From positions 81,113,343-81,177,342 of the forward strand of contig CM035229.1 in the NCBI GenBank assembly GCA_020226215.1: a stretch of 64,000 nucleotides of DNA. The letters run 5' to 3'. This DNA comes from Sindora glabra. Taxonomy: Eukaryota > Streptophyta > Magnoliopsida > Fabales > Fabaceae. The stretch's first letter is position 1. Each line of letters begins with the position of its first letter. The notes below the pieces were generated by a model that made no database searches, was not told the origin of the DNA, and saw only the letters and a list, made by a program, of their open reading frames with translations. Made by a program: the position numbers and the translations under genes. Positions 24,206-37,665 of the stretch are shown in pieces.

Positions 24206-24487
24206 ATGCTTCTTCCCTCTCTTTTTGGTAGCTCCCTCTCATTCTCTTTCTCTCTGAACCAAACTATAAACCTTAGCGAGAGAATTTATCAAACGCCATA
24301 TATTCTCTTTGTTTTCATCACTGTCAATATCACTTCACAATTCTCCCTTTCTTCTCTGCTTATGTCACCGGTTTTCCTGCATGGAACTCCGGCAAAACCC
24401 AAAAGCTCCGTTTTTTTGGGCGAACCTTTATGGCTGAATGCCTCAAGACCAAAACTAGAGCCGTTATCGCAAGCTCAACCCCATTAG
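24206..24487 (+). promoter_or_regulatory. 93-codon upstream ORF before the hAT-derived gene
   Basis: An ATG-initiated ORF runs 24206-24487 in a different frame from the main ORF and ends 71 bases before ATG 24559. The region is pyrimidine-rich (CTTTCTCTC), as expected of a plant 5' leader. If the mRNA starts upstream of 24206, this ORF would impede scanning. The translation itself is low-complexity Ser/Leu-rich and does not look like a conserved protein. Confidence 0.35.
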
Positions 24488-24558
24488 AGTGCCCCGTTTT
24501 GACGTTAAGTCTTAGAGAACCAGGAAAAGAATCCATTTTTCACGAACCCATTTGCACA

Positions 24559-26868
24559 ATGGCGTCTACAAATTCCACCTCCACTGAACCACCTCCTTCT
24601 CCTGATGATAAAGCTATCAAAGTGGTGAACAAACGCTATGAAGGATTGGTTTCTGTTCGAAACAAAGCTATAAAGGGTAAAGGTGCTTGGTACTGGGCGC
24701 ATTTGGAACCCATTCTAATTCGTAACACCGATACTGGGTTACCTAAATGCGTGAAGCTTAAATGTTCCTTGTGCGACTCTGTGTTTTCGGCTTCAAACCC
24801 ATCTAGAACTGCTTCAGAGCACTTGAAAAGAGGAACTTGCCCCAATTTCAGTTCTGGGTTGAGACCCAATTCTTCACTCTCACCATTGCCCATTTCTTCT
24901 GTGGCTATGCCAGCTTCAAACAATCACAAGAAGAGAAGCTCTCCTCAAATGGATGTCACTATTCTCCCTTCATATCAAAATCATTCCTTGGCAATGGTTG
25001 AGTCTGCTCGATTTTGTGATGAATTGGGTTATTCACAGGTGCATAATTCCGTTGGGGTGCGGAGTAACACGGCGATGAATCATCACCAGCAGCAGCATTT
25101 GGTGTTGTCAGGTGGGAAAGAAGATTTGTGCGCGTTAGCTATGTTTGAAGATAGTGTGAAAAGGCTCAAGAGCCCTAAGACTTCACCTAGTCCCGTCTTA
25201 AACAAGGAACAGGTTAATTCTGCTATAGAGTTGCTGTCAGATTGGTTTTATGAGTCATGCGGGTTAGTATCATTTTCTACCCTCGAGCATCCCAAATTTC
25301 AAGCCTTTCTTAGCCAGGTGGGGCTGCCAACAACATTGAAACGTGAGTTCTCGGGTCCTCGACTTGATGCAAAGTTTAACGAGGTAAAAGCTGAGTCAGA
25401 AGCAAAGATAAGAGATGCCTTGTTTTTCCAAGTAGCCAGTGAAGGTTGGAAGAACAAGAATTGGCATAGTTTATGCTGTGGAGGAGAGAATTTGGTCAAG
25501 TTTACTGTTAATCTTCCAAATGGGACCAGTGTATTCCAAAAGGCAGTCTTTACTGGGGGAGTGGTGTCTCCAAAGTATGCAGAAGATATTTTGTGGGAAA
25601 CAATCACGAGTATTAGTGGGAGTGTTGTGCAGAAGTGCGTAGGAATCGTTTCTGACAAATATAAGGCGAAAGCATTGAGGAACTTGGAGATTCAGAATCA
25701 TTGGATGGTAAATATTTCTTGCCAGCTTCAGGGGTTCATTAGTTTAATCAAGGATTTTAACAAAGAGCACCCACTTTTCAGGGTTGTAACTGAGAATTGC
25801 CTGAGGGTTGCCAATTTTATAAACACTGAGACTCAGGTGAGGAATACTTTTCTCAAATACCGGATGCAGGAGCTTGACTATGCTGGCTTGCTTCGAGTCC
25901 CTTCACTTGAATGTGATCCTAAGAAGAACTTTTCTTCAGCCTTTCCAATGTTGGATGACATCCTGGGCTGTGCTAGGGTGCTTCAAATGGTTATATTGGA
26001 TGATTCGTTTAAAATGGCATGCATGGAGGACCCACTAGCTAGAGAAGTTGCTGGGTTGCTTCAGGCTGAGGGGTTTTGGAATGAATTGGAGGCAGTTTGT
26101 GCACTTGTAAAGCTTATCAGAGGATTTGTTCTTGACATTGAAGCTGAAAGGCCATTAGTTGGCCGATGTCTTCCTCTCTGGGAGGAACTGAGAACTAAAG
26201 TGAAGGAATGGTGTGCCAAGTACAGTGTCTTGGAAGGAGCCGTTGAGAAAATACTAGAAAAACGATTCAGAAAAGTCTACCACCCTGCATGGTCAGCCGC
26301 ATTTATACTTGACCCACTTTACTTGATCAAAGACACTAGTGGGAAGTATCTTCCTCCATTCAAGTTGCTGACACGTGAACAGGAGAAAGATGTAGACAAG
26401 TTACTGACGAAGCTAGCTTCTCGAGAAGAAGCTCATGTTGTGTTGATGGAGCTCATGAAATGGAGGTCGGAAGGTCTTGACCCACTTTATGCACAGGCTG
26501 TTCAGATGAAACAACGAGACCCGGTGACCGGGAAGATGAAAGTTGCAAACCCACTGAGTAGTAGACTCGTATGGGAAACTTGTCTGAGTGAGTTTAGAAC
26601 CCTGGGGAAAATTGCAGTCAGGCTTATCTTTCTCCATGCAACCTCGTGTAGCTTTAAGAGCAATTGGTCTTTCATGAGAAAAATCTCTCCAAATAAGCAT
26701 TCGAGAGTTGCCTTGGAAAGAGCTCAGAAAATGATATACATTGCAGCTCATGCCAAGCTTGAAAGAAGAGACTTCTCTAATGAGGAAGAAAGGGATGCTG
26801 AACTGTTTTCCATGTCAGGTAGTGAGGATGGTATGCTGGCTGAGGTCTTTGCTGACCCCTTAATGTAA
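24559..26868 (+). CDS. hAT transposase-derived (domesticated) BED-type zinc-finger protein
   Basis: An uninterrupted single-exon ORF of 769 aa from ATG 24559. An in-frame ATG at 24430 would add 43 residues; I prefer 24559 because MASTNST...EPPPS followed by NKRYEGLV resembles the Arabidopsis At1g12380/At1g62870 group as remembered. The N-terminus has a BED-like finger (C69, C72, H88, C94; spacing C-x2-C-x15-H-x5-C) after KGKGAWYWAHL. The middle is a diverged RNase-H-like transposase region. The C-terminus has a hAT dimerisation-like segment (LIFLHATSCSFKSNWSFM, then SRVALERAQKMIYIAAHAKL). No terminal inverted repeats or 8-bp target duplications flank it, and the frame is intact, which points to a host gene rather than a live transposon. 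Probable nuclear DNA-binding protein; specific role unknown. Confidence 0.88.
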   Translation: MASTNSTSTEPPPSPDDKAIKVVNKRYEGLVSVRNKAIKGKGAWYWAHLEPILIRNTDTGLPKCVKLKCSLCDSVFSASNPSRTASEHLKRGTCPNFSSGLRPNSSLSPLPISSVAMPASNNHKKRSSPQMDVTILPSYQNHSLAMVESARFCDELGYSQVHNSVGVRSNTAMNHHQQQHLVLSGGKEDLCALAMFEDSVKRLKSPKTSPSPVLNKEQVNSAIELLSDWFYESCGLVSFSTLEHPKFQAFLSQVGLPTTLKREFSGPRLDAKFNEVKAESEAKIRDALFFQVASEGWKNKNWHSLCCGGENLVKFTVNLPNGTSVFQKAVFTGGVVSPKYAEDILWETITSISGSVVQKCVGIVSDKYKAKALRNLEIQNHWMVNISCQLQGFISLIKDFNKEHPLFRVVTENCLRVANFINTETQVRNTFLKYRMQELDYAGLLRVPSLECDPKKNFSSAFPMLDDILGCARVLQMVILDDSFKMACMEDPLAREVAGLLQAEGFWNELEAVCALVKLIRGFVLDIEAERPLVGRCLPLWEELRTKVKEWCAKYSVLEGAVEKILEKRFRKVYHPAWSAAFILDPLYLIKDTSGKYLPPFKLLTREQEKDVDKLLTKLASREEAHVVLMELMKWRSEGLDPLYAQAVQMKQRDPVTGKMKVANPLSSRLVWETCLSEFRTLGKIAVRLIFLHATSCSFKSNWSFMRKISPNKHSRVALERAQKMIYIAAHAKLERRDFSNEEERDAELFSMSGSEDGMLAEVFADPLM

Positions 26869-29620
26869 TCTTTAGTTCTCCTTTTCATCTCTTATAGAAT
26901 TCTGTAATTTTAGGATATTACGAGATTCTTTCCAGAGCTCTTCTGTTTTTCCTTTGCTTCTAGGGGAAATGGTTTTGTGAACTGTGGTTGGCAAGGAAGA
27001 ATGGTGGAAGGGAACTAAAGAGTATGTTAGTGATTGTTTATCCTCTTTGATACTAATGAATCATTAATCCCTTTTTCCAGCCATTATGGGTTTCTGGTGT
27101 CTTGTAAAGATTGACATCTTGCTCATTTATTAATATAACAACAATCGAGGAAAAGGGCAAGAATGTCACAGTTTTTTTTTTTTTTTTTGTAGAGCGGTTT
27201 GTAATGAGAATTATTTTGAATCCTATATGAAAATTATTCTATAACAAAAAAAATTGCGGTTCATTAGATCTTGTTGAATGAATTTGGGGAGTTGACCATA
27301 ATGGAATGTCACATGTTTACTGTTCTCTTCCCGCCTGAAAATTTGATAATTGTCAAGGTGATACTTAATAGAATATAGTTTAGTTTCATCTACCTGTTCC
27401 TCTGCTTCACTTAATGTAGTTCAGTTGCTACAGAAGAACTATTAATGCCCATGGTTTTAGTTGAATTACTATTCCCCCCCCAGAATAAATTTTGCATCTT
27501 TATGGGTTGGTTGTTCGCCTGTGGACCTTGTGGTTCTATCTTTTTCTTGCTGTTGACGCTGATCTGATGTTGATATCAAGCACTGATGCAAGATGTCTAC
27601 AGATTTACAGCGAACAGAAATTTATGGATCTGAGGTGAATGCTGCTAAACACCAAAAATGATGGCAACAGTGGTAGGAGCAAATTTCTTGTAAGGATAAG
27701 TACGTGTAAAGGCGGCATGATAAGCATTGCCATGATGTCTTTATAAAAAAGGGGAAATCGCTTGCAAACACAGGTGTACAGTGGTGGACATACTGTGGAT
27801 GACATTTTTTTCTTACATTTCTTAACCAGAAGTTTATGCTTGACGTTTTCAACTTTGCTTATCATGCTAAATTCTGTCTATCTAGTAAGATGGAAGATCT
27901 TACTGTTTGACCTCCTCATCTTCCATCGCATTCAAACATTTTAGTGCTCAACTTTATGAACTTTCATATTTGGTTCTGCTTCTAAACTGGGTTGACCAAC
28001 TGACAAACGGTCTCAACTTTTAGCAAACAACCTGTCTATGATGATTGAAGGATTGATGTACTCAAATTCTTTAGCAAATTAGTAAGTTTTCCTTTTTCCA
28101 TGGTCTTGTTTTTCTTTAATAATGAAGGGCGAAGAGAATTATCAAAGTGCTCAGAATTATATGAATAACTTCTCATTTAGTCAATTCAGTTGTATACTAA
28201 TTCATAAAGTTACTCATGAATTCCGTAGGTCAGCAAATATCAAACCATCGTGCAAACCATTAACCGAGCATTAAAACTTTTTCGAGTTAATCTAAACTTC
28301 CATCCTGTAGTTACAACCATCCCTGAATAAAATTTGTTACGCCTTGGTTTGCATTGATTCTGAGAGGCCTGCAGATAATTTTTTTTTTAATAATTAAAAT
28401 AATTAAACCATTATAGATAAATCTTGGATACAAAAAAAAATTATAAAACTTTTAAGGAATATTAGATATTTATTGAGATAATTTGAGTAAAAAGCTTTGG
28501 AAACCATTTTTATCTGATGAAATTTTCAATGATAACTATGCTATGATGGGAAACATCGCAAAGAATACGGAATACAGTTGCCATCAAATACTGCCGGTTC
28601 AACTTGGTTTTCCTGTAGAAGAAAATTCCAAATGACACAAAAGATGCATTGGTTCCAAATTTTTTAACGTTGTTCTTTGATGCAGAGTTGGAATTGCTAA
28701 AAACAGTGGTGATGATGTGGGTCAACCTCGGAAGGAAGAACGTGCTGATAGAATCTTTGTTTGCCAAAGAAGCACTTCCAATGGATAGGATAACCTTACA
28801 TATCTCCTTCTGTGTTTGTTTATGAAGATGGAGGCCCCACCATGAAGAGGGGGGTATCTATATCAGTCCGTTTGTTGTCATGGCCAAACAAAAGTCAGTT
28901 ATGAGCGGCCTTCCTCAGTTCTTTTACGTTAATCCTTTCTCTCTATAGATGTTTGTTATTTTTGCTTAGTTGATGTGCATGTCCCACAATCTTTGGTAAT
29001 TTCCGTTTCAAACACTGATATTTGGAAGATGGAGTAATTTACTATTTAATGTGGCCATCAATCAATTATTTATATATCCTAATGTTGAAAATTGGAAGTT
29101 TGCATAATTAACCGTTTGTCTTGCCATGATTGGCTTAAAAAATAGAAATTCTACGTGGGAAGTGGAAGGGAGGAGAACTGTCGGCATGAACAAATGCATG
29201 ATAAGGCTCCAAGGTAATTCCAACATCATTGTTGGACTGTTTTTGCATCTACATTTCAAGCTACCGATATTTTTGCCCATCAACAGCTGTTAGGTAGTAG
29301 TTAAACTGCTGATGACACCATAAATCTTCATTAAACTGAATTAGCACTTAGCAGAATCCATCACAAATATAATCTGGTTGCTCTTCAAGCCTCCCACTTT
29401 CCAATTGCATCAATGGCATTTTAAGTTCACCAGAGATGGACATTTGCTGTCAAGAAATTTTAATATTATATGGCACTGATGTCGTTGTTCTGAATACAAG
29501 GCACACTTTGAGTGCAAGGATTCTCTTACTCAGGCAGGTATTCTTTCTTGGAAAAGAGAGATGAATGCATGTAGTAGCACTTAAAATTATGCGGATTTAC
29601 TTTAGTCCACCATTAATATG
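26869..29620. other. Region downstream of the hAT-derived gene, no ORF recognised
   Basis: Base composition here is less AT-biased than in the rest of the spacer, and several GT/AG-like signals can be found (for example TTGATGCAGAG near 28680). No ORF over 90 codons has protein character. It may include a long or spliced 3' UTR or a non-coding transcript. Nothing firm can be called. Confidence 0.3.
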
Positions 29621-29837
29621 GAGTACCTCGAATGCAATAAATTTATCTTATTCTCGAAATTAGTGTCGAGAAATTTTTTGATGATGAATGATATGCAAAA
29701 GTTGGGTTGATGCAATTTAAGATCAAAGAAGTAGTGATACATTTAATGTGTTTAGATGATAAATATAATTCATTAGGATGTATTAAAGAGAAAAATGATA
29801 GTTTTTTTTTTATTGTAGAATTGTTTAAATCATTAAA

Positions 29838-30295
29838 TACATACATGTAAGACTAAAGATCGAATCCTGCATGCAATAAAAGAAGCATAACTTTCAAGAA
29901 ATATTAGATGTCACTTGAATTAAAGACTCTTAGCAATTACAAAGTATTAAATCCCTCTTAAATCTACACTCAAAATACTTTATAGTAATCTTATAATCAG
30001 TGGCATATATTCTCACAAATGATTATATACTCTTAACTTAACAAAAAAAATTTCATAAAAAGCATTACACACTCAAGATTAGAGATCGAATCATAAATGT
30101 AATGAAAGGAATGTAATCTTAAGGAAATATTAGGTGCCACTCCTAACAATTATAAAGTATTTAATCACTTTTAAATCTACACTAAAAAATATACTTAAAA
30201 TACTTCATAGTATTCTTATAATTGGTGGCATATATTCTGACAAATGATTATATACTCTTAATAAAAATAATTTTATAAAAAAGATTACACACTCT
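29838..30295 (+). repeat. 226-bp two-copy tandem duplication
   Basis: GATCGAATC at 29858 recurs at 30084 (period 226). Both copies share GAAATATTAG.TG.CACT, TTTTAAATCTACACT-like text, and GTGGCATATATTCT.ACAAATGATTATATACTC. Divergence is moderate. Confidence 0.8.
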
Positions 30296-33200
30296 TCACT
30301 CAATAGGAATAATTTCATAAAAAAGAGTAAAAATAAATTGTAAAATTTTAAGTAGACCCCTACGGGGAGAGGTTATAGGAACAAACTCCTACATCTTCCT
30401 TTTACCAAACTTTGCATAATACATGTATTTATATATTAAAAAACTAAATAAAGGAATCCTGATTGAAATAAGATTATAATATAATTATAAATTAATAATA
30501 ATTTTAATTTTAATTCTAATTATAATATACTTTAAAATAAGAAATAATCACCCATTGATAATGATTAGAATTTGGATAAAAAATTCTAATAGTTAGTATC
30601 TTCTTAAACCGATTGTAAAGTAATGATACATTACTAATTTTTTTACAAAGTATCACTCAAGGCACCCTTAACAAAATTTTAAACTAAATTCATTTATTGA
30701 CTCTTATTTAAATTCAATCACGTACAACACAGAGGAAATGTATATGTCATGTTATTATGTGATAGCCCCTTGTGTCCTTAAGTTGGGGGTTTGGTGACAA
30801 AGCAGCTTGAATATTTGCATTAACCACCCCAACTCCCCATTCTTCTTGCTATGACTATGTGGATAAGTTGCTGTACCCAACTCTAATGTCAGACAAAGTG
30901 AATAGTCTCTCACCCCCTTAATGTGTGGCAAAATGTCAAATATGTTTGTAGGGTAGAATGCTGCATTGCTGGTTCCATATTATAATTCGTGTTTCCATCT
31001 ACATTTTTTTTTCTTTTTTTACATTGATTGCAAGAAAGTTTTAATTTATTTCCTCCAGCATATTATCCTATCCTCTCGTTACTGGCTCACCACTTGTTTG
31101 TTTGAATAGAAAGAAATGGAGGGGAGGAAGAAAGAAAAGAAAGGATACAAGATATTTTTTCCTTTTTTTTTTTTTTTGAGAGTTTTATGTAAAGAAGATA
31201 AGAAAATAAAAATTTATAACTAATTTTTAAAAAATTTTCACTTGTCAATATTTTGTGTTCTTTCATATTGAATTTTTTGGATGATTATCTACTTAATTTG
31301 CAATTTTAACCTTATTTTATTCTTTGATTTATATTTATATTTATATTATTAACGTTTCATTATTATTTACATTTAAATAAATATATCATTTATATGTTAT
31401 AGAGATACCTACTGTGTGAAAAATATATATTATAATTATGAAATTTTTTCAATAAAAATATAAAATTATATTTTTTATTGATAATAATTAAACCAAACAA
31501 CTTTGTGAAAAACATATTGTGTGAAAAACTTACTTACTCACATTCATCATTATTTCAACCCAATCATATTAGTTTTCTCTTGGGGGTAAACATGAGTTAA
31601 ATCATTATTAACTCTATTAAATAAGAGCCATATTTGATTAACTCATAATTTTTTTCATAAATATTTTATAAGTAATAATTATAACATTATTATATATTAA
31701 CTTATCATATCATTTTTCATAAAAAAAATTTTAAAAGAGAGAAAATATTCTATAAAATTTTTTTGAATATACATATTTTTTGGAAGAGGTTTTTTTAATT
31801 GTAAAAAAATTAATAAATTAACTTTAAAAAAGGATAAAATCTTGAATTATATATTAATTAGTTATATATTATGTTTTAACTCTCTATTATTATTTCTTAT
31901 ATATATAATTTTAGACATTCAGCTAAAAAAAATTAGAACTTAATCTTTCATTTTCATTCACTTTTTTTATTATCTTTCCTTTTCTTCTCCTCCTTGCTAA
32001 CTCCCAACCAAAGCGTTAGTGTGGCTTATGTTTCCATGTACTGAATTTGAATTGTGGATCATGTCGGCAAGGCCAAGCAATCCTGACCGCTTACCAACTA
32101 AAAGTCTTTATGGTATAGCTTCATTTTGTACAGGATAGGAGGATGTGATCATTGTTACCAGGACAATGCCGACTTTTTACGAGAATCTTCACACTTTCGA
32201 TGTTCCTCCATCATTAAATCTTCCTTTTTATCGTCTCTCCTTTTCCTTTCCACTTACCAACTAGCTAGTCTGTTTTCGAATGAGAAATATTCCTTCTATT
32301 TTTATTTCTTTTTTTATTATAGTTATATGTATAACATAATTTAAAGCAAATTCATCCCCACTCCTTTTAAAATAAATAGGATTTTACGTGTTATTTTAGA
32401 AATAATTGTAAATAAATAAAACTCAATAATATTTTCCTTCCAGATTGGAAGATATATATGCACTTCACATGTGAACTGTTATAAATATCAATACATGAAA
32501 ACAGTAACATAACTTCTAAAAAAAATAATGTTTGATATGATTTGAAATATGTGCACGGAAGAATACAAATCACTGAAAATATATAAAAAAATTACATTAA
32601 AGATATTTTAAATGATTGAATTTAGAGAATAAATAATCAATGCACCAATGTGCCATGTATAATTATACTACAACGAGTCATAAACAGTGCCATGATATTT
32701 TGGCAATGGGTTGGCCATTTATAAATATTTTATTTTTTCTATAATAATAGAAGTAGCAAGTCAATGAAAGAAGAGTAATGCTACTTATATTTTCTTATAA
32801 TTACTTTTTCCTTCTCTCCTTTTTATATTAGCAGTAACAAAGCAAAACTTTAATAATATTATAGGTAAAACATAGTTATAAAAAATTAAAATTTAACAAT
32901 AGAACAAATCTAAAATTTAATGATAACTTACTATAATTTGGTTTGTTTCACAAGATACTAATGAATTTTAAATTTATTATAATTCAATTTTATAAATGTT
33001 ACTATTGAATTTTATTTTGTTATCATTGATGTGAAAAAATAATAATCTAAAAGAGTATGTAGTGAAAGAAATATTGACTTTAATCCAAAAGTGTAGATCT
33101 CAATAATACATAGTTGATATTCCAATTGATTAGCCCCAACTTTGTCCCTTTTTTGAGTAACCAACCACATCAACTTTTAACCTTTGGTATTTTGGTAGAT

Positions 33201-36200
33201 TTGAAAAACTTAAAGGCGTTGCGATGTGACAATAATTACTTTTACTTGCAAATCAAATTTTTTTATATGGCCGTTGGTTTTAAAAATCTAGGGTTTCGCT
33301 TGTCATATCAATTGCGCGGGCCCCATGCATCGTACAATTTGCATAGAAACTACGGTGAATTATTTGACCTAAGCCCATATTATTGGTCGTCCGAGTTCGT
33401 GGCATTGAATTTTGATAACAATGCAATGCAGTTGTCAATTTTGTTTGAAAGAATATGTTTTTGTATTTTTGTTGGTACATACATTGTCGATAGCACATTT
33501 AAAGGTGACAAATGTAGGTCTATTTTGATTTTGATTAATTAATGTATTTCTATCTATCAACTAAATTGAAAAATGTAACATCTACGTTAACATTGAAAAG
33601 TCATAAAAGAATTTTCTACTTCAAAAATAAATTTTATAATATGCGAAGATTAAAACTTAAGATATACATTTTTTTAGTGATAATATAAATGATAGTCCAT
33701 TTAAAACATACATGATAAATAATGAATTCAAACTTAAAATATAATATAAATTTTTTTTAAGGTAATATAAAATATTATTGTATTATTGAAATACTGATGG
33801 CTTAAAATATATCTTTAAAGGAACTGGTGACTTAAAATTGTGTTTGTCGAGCTCCTTATGGGGCTAATACGGAGCAAGACCTAATTGATAAATACATCCA
33901 TTAGCCTAGTGCTGGAAATCTTTGATCTATGAAGTTAAAGAAAGCATAATAAATCTAAGGCTCCTATGGAAAGTTTAAAGGGATATTTTGATTATCAATA
34001 GCTTTTTCCAGTTTGTTTTTAGTCCCTTAATATATGGCATCAAAGAGGTCAAATATCAATTTCAGACGATACTTTGGAACCCCAAAAAAGAAAATCATTT
34101 TATAAGTGGGCAAGTTTTCATTTTTCCAATTTATTGTAGGTTGATTAGTTTGAGTTCCAAGTTAGAAACCCTACATGCATTGTCCTAATAATCTCTAATT
34201 ATCTAATTGTAATTAACTCAGTTATTTTTCATCTTTTTGGTATTTATCTAATTAAACACTAACCATAATTTTATGTTCTTAATAGTGGTAAGATATTAAT
34301 TGAATGAAAAATATGCTAATTCTAAATTAATTTGAATTGTTATTGGATAAGAGTTTGAATCATAAAAAAAAAAAACTCTTATTAAGAGATAAATAAGTTA
34401 CTAATATTTTAGTTTTTGAAATAATTCAAATTGGTATTAATAAATGTTAGATGATTACTTCAAGTAGAAGCCATCTTGTACTATTAGAATCACATGGCGT
34501 TGTTACTCGGCAGTTTCCACTTAATTTACATGAATGGATGTCCCTACAAACACTTTACTAAAACAAATCCTCCATGCATCAGATTTTCTTCCTCCCTTTC
34601 CTCATTCTGTCTGAGTCTTCACTGTAGCCTCCACCAATCCATGCCATAATTGGCTCTTTTGTACAACTACAAGTGGCCCACAGAGGACCAAACACAATAG
34701 AGAATAACAATTATGTATATGCCACTGTTACCCTCACTACCCTCACTGATTAAAACAACATGGGGCCTATCATTACATAAAATTATCATAATTATAATTA
34801 TAATTAGTATATTAACAGTGGGTAAGAAGTAAAATAGCCACACATATAATATCAGCAATCAGCCAGATTTTGCAGTACTCAACTTGGGGTACTCAACTTG
34901 GGGAAAATGACCAACCAATAATCATTAACACTTGAAAGCTTATTATACTCTCATTCTGAAAGGAGAGATTGTTACAAAGTGGAAAAATTAAAAACTCCAA
35001 TTTGTAGAAATGTGTGGGTTCATGAGTTCGATGATGAAGTTTTGTCGTTGTGGTATGAGTGTGGCCATCAAATCTGCATTTTAGCTTACCTAATAATGCT
35101 TTTGATGATTACCAAATACTTTATTCTTTGTGTTTTTCTTGTTCCCATAATTACTTGAGTGTACGGCGCCCCCAATATTGCCCACAACTATCCATCTAAA
35201 CGTATTGCTATATTTAGTTGCACAGCCAAAATACTTATACACATAATTTCTATTCTATGGACCATCTTCAGACCCTTGTAATTATTGCATGAAGAAATAG
35301 AACGAGGAGCGGTCACTCTGGCAACTACGGGACAATGAAATGTATAGCCCGTTTTGGTAGGCAATTAGGAAGTGGGTTAGAAAATCCAAGCAGCCCATAT
35401 TTTCACAACGCCATTCCTTCTGAAAACCACATCTCCTGAGCCCAATGGAGTTGGGTCATTAGGCCAGTTTGTTATAAACTGTTAACCAATTTCCACAATT
35501 CAAAATTGGGGTTCAGAAAGTGCGTGCGAGATGAGATCCAATGGATTTGATTTTGAACCAAGTTTTCTCAAAGTATCCCTTCTGAGATGTAATGACCAAA
35601 ACGCTCAATAATTTGATTTTGGTGGAGCTTCAGTTCGATATATTTCCTTTTGCATGATATTTTCCATTGAGTCTACACCAAAAGTTAAAAAAAAAAAAAA
35701 CTAAATTTTAACATAAAATTTGACTTATGGAGATAATTAATTATATAGGAAGAGATTTCAACATATCATTATTATAACACATCATTAGATCTAAAAGTTG
35801 GATTCATTAATTTATGCAGTATTGCATAAATTTAATGAAATTTAATGATTCAAAGTTAATAATATATTATAAGATGGTCTATTGTAGTTATTGCCAACTA
35901 TATATCAACAAAACTTGCATTAATCATGTTAAAAAAAATTGGGCTAGTTTTAGCTTTTAACAGACAAAAGCAAGCAGTTCTGTAGGACCATGAAGCAACG
36001 TGAGGTTGGAGGTGGCATTAAATTGAAATAGCAGCAACTGGGTCGCAGCATAACACTGAAACTTGTTAGACACATGTATAGGGTGTTTTGTCGTCATCAC
36101 CATGTCTCGAATAGATACATGCATGCATCCGTATACATACGGACAATATACGACAAAGACGTATTAGACAGCAAGATAGCGGTACAGTATAAAGTACCAT

Positions 36201-36526
36201 AATTAAGATATGCTGACTCATTCAAACGTGTCCCCTCCCTGGATGCATGCATTGCACTATATATTGCACCACAATCTATCCTATTCGACACTCACACCCA
36301 CAACTTCTGGGTAATTTGTACACAGCAAGTATAAATTGCAAATGTACTATTATATGGCTGTCTTGTTCTCCATCTCTCTTCACCTTCTCAGTACCTCACG
36401 TTCCCACGTTCATTTTTTATCCTTAAGATTCTTGCAACATATAAAATAATATTATATTGAATAAATCCCACGAGGTCGACCTATTTTGCATCATCTCCCG
36501 CAGCAGAACCGGACAGACTGGTTTCC

Positions 36527-36733
36527 CTATAAGAAGAGACCAGTGGACAGAAAATTGAAGTCGTTGGGTTGCAAATGTTGTTGGTAAGGGAAGCAACTTG
36601 ATTGGGATCTAGATCTATGTGTGGCCCTCCCACTGCACAAAGAATCAAACAGGGTACTATAGCCAGCTAATGTCATCTTCCATGCTTCTTGAATGAGGGT
36701 GTTTGGTGCTGGCATGTCTCTTGCCTCTACCAT
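36527..36733 (-). other. Weak candidate small ORF, 68 aa
   Basis: ATG-initiated minus-strand ORF starting MVEARDMPAPNTLIQEAWKM. Its composition is clearly less AT-biased than its surroundings, and codon use looks ordinary. There is no signal peptide or known motif, and I do not recognise it. It could be a conserved small protein, an exon remnant or chance. Confidence 0.15.
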
Positions 36734-37435
36734 TTCTTATCATTTCTCTGTCAATATGTTCCTATAATTTATTTACAATATCATACACAAATTCATCAAT
36801 TCGAAGTAAACTGAAAACCTTGTCTTTTTTTAAAAAGTAAATTGAATATTGTGTTCCTTTTTGGGTTTGCTTCTTGCATCTGCAACACATATATTGCAAA
36901 TTACGTGCCGTACGTAACTCAATTATGCCTCCAAATATATATATATATTCATCCTTCTTTCAATCAAACTAGTGAGCAAAGGTTCCTAAACATAACTTGC
37001 CAACCTATCTTCTAAAAATCGATTCCATAGTTTTGAGTTATGCTATTTATATATTTTTTCATGTATCTATAATTATATGTAGGTAAACTTACTCAAATTC
37101 AAGTGGCTTTGCTTGATTTGTTTAGATAAATTTAGATATAGTTACTTTTATAGTGGCATTGTTTTTTAAGTTTATTCAAGAATATGGGTGAAAACAAGAA
37201 GATATACAATTGAAGCGTAAGGATTTTGATTATTTGGTTCTCTTTTCCAGTTATAAATTTATTAGGTTATCCATTATTAACCTAGAAATACTCTTACAGG
37301 AATACATTACGACATTAACCAATTGATGTTACTTAAATAAGAAATTCATATATATAATGGTGTGATAATATTTTTAAAAATATAAATAACTTAACATAAC
37401 TATCTAAATAAAGAAGTAACATAGTAAAAACACTT

Positions 37436-37665
37436 TTTGCATCAATTATTAGAGAACTAACTTTAAAAAGGAGGGGAAGAATCAATTGAAAAAATTGGAA
37501 TATAGTTAATGCGTCAACTTTTTTTATAAAACTAACATCGTAAAATTTTTCCACATTAATTATTAGAAAATCGATGTCAAGAAAGAGGAGAAGAATTAGT
37601 TTAGAAAATTGAGATATAGTTAATATGTCAATTTTGCATAAAATTGACACCTAGAGAAATTTCAA
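37436..37665. repeat. 114-bp two-copy tandem duplication
   Basis: AATTATTAG at 37444 recurs at 37558. Both copies continue with AG.GGAGAAGAAT-like text and ATATAGTTAAT..GTCAA. The copies are well diverged. A 105-codon minus-strand ORF spans both and is simply the translation of the repeat. Confidence 0.7.

Noticed and set aside
25299..25658. 119-codon antisense ORF inside the hAT-derived gene
   Set aside because: The sense strand encodes the intact protein; the antisense translation has no recognisable features.
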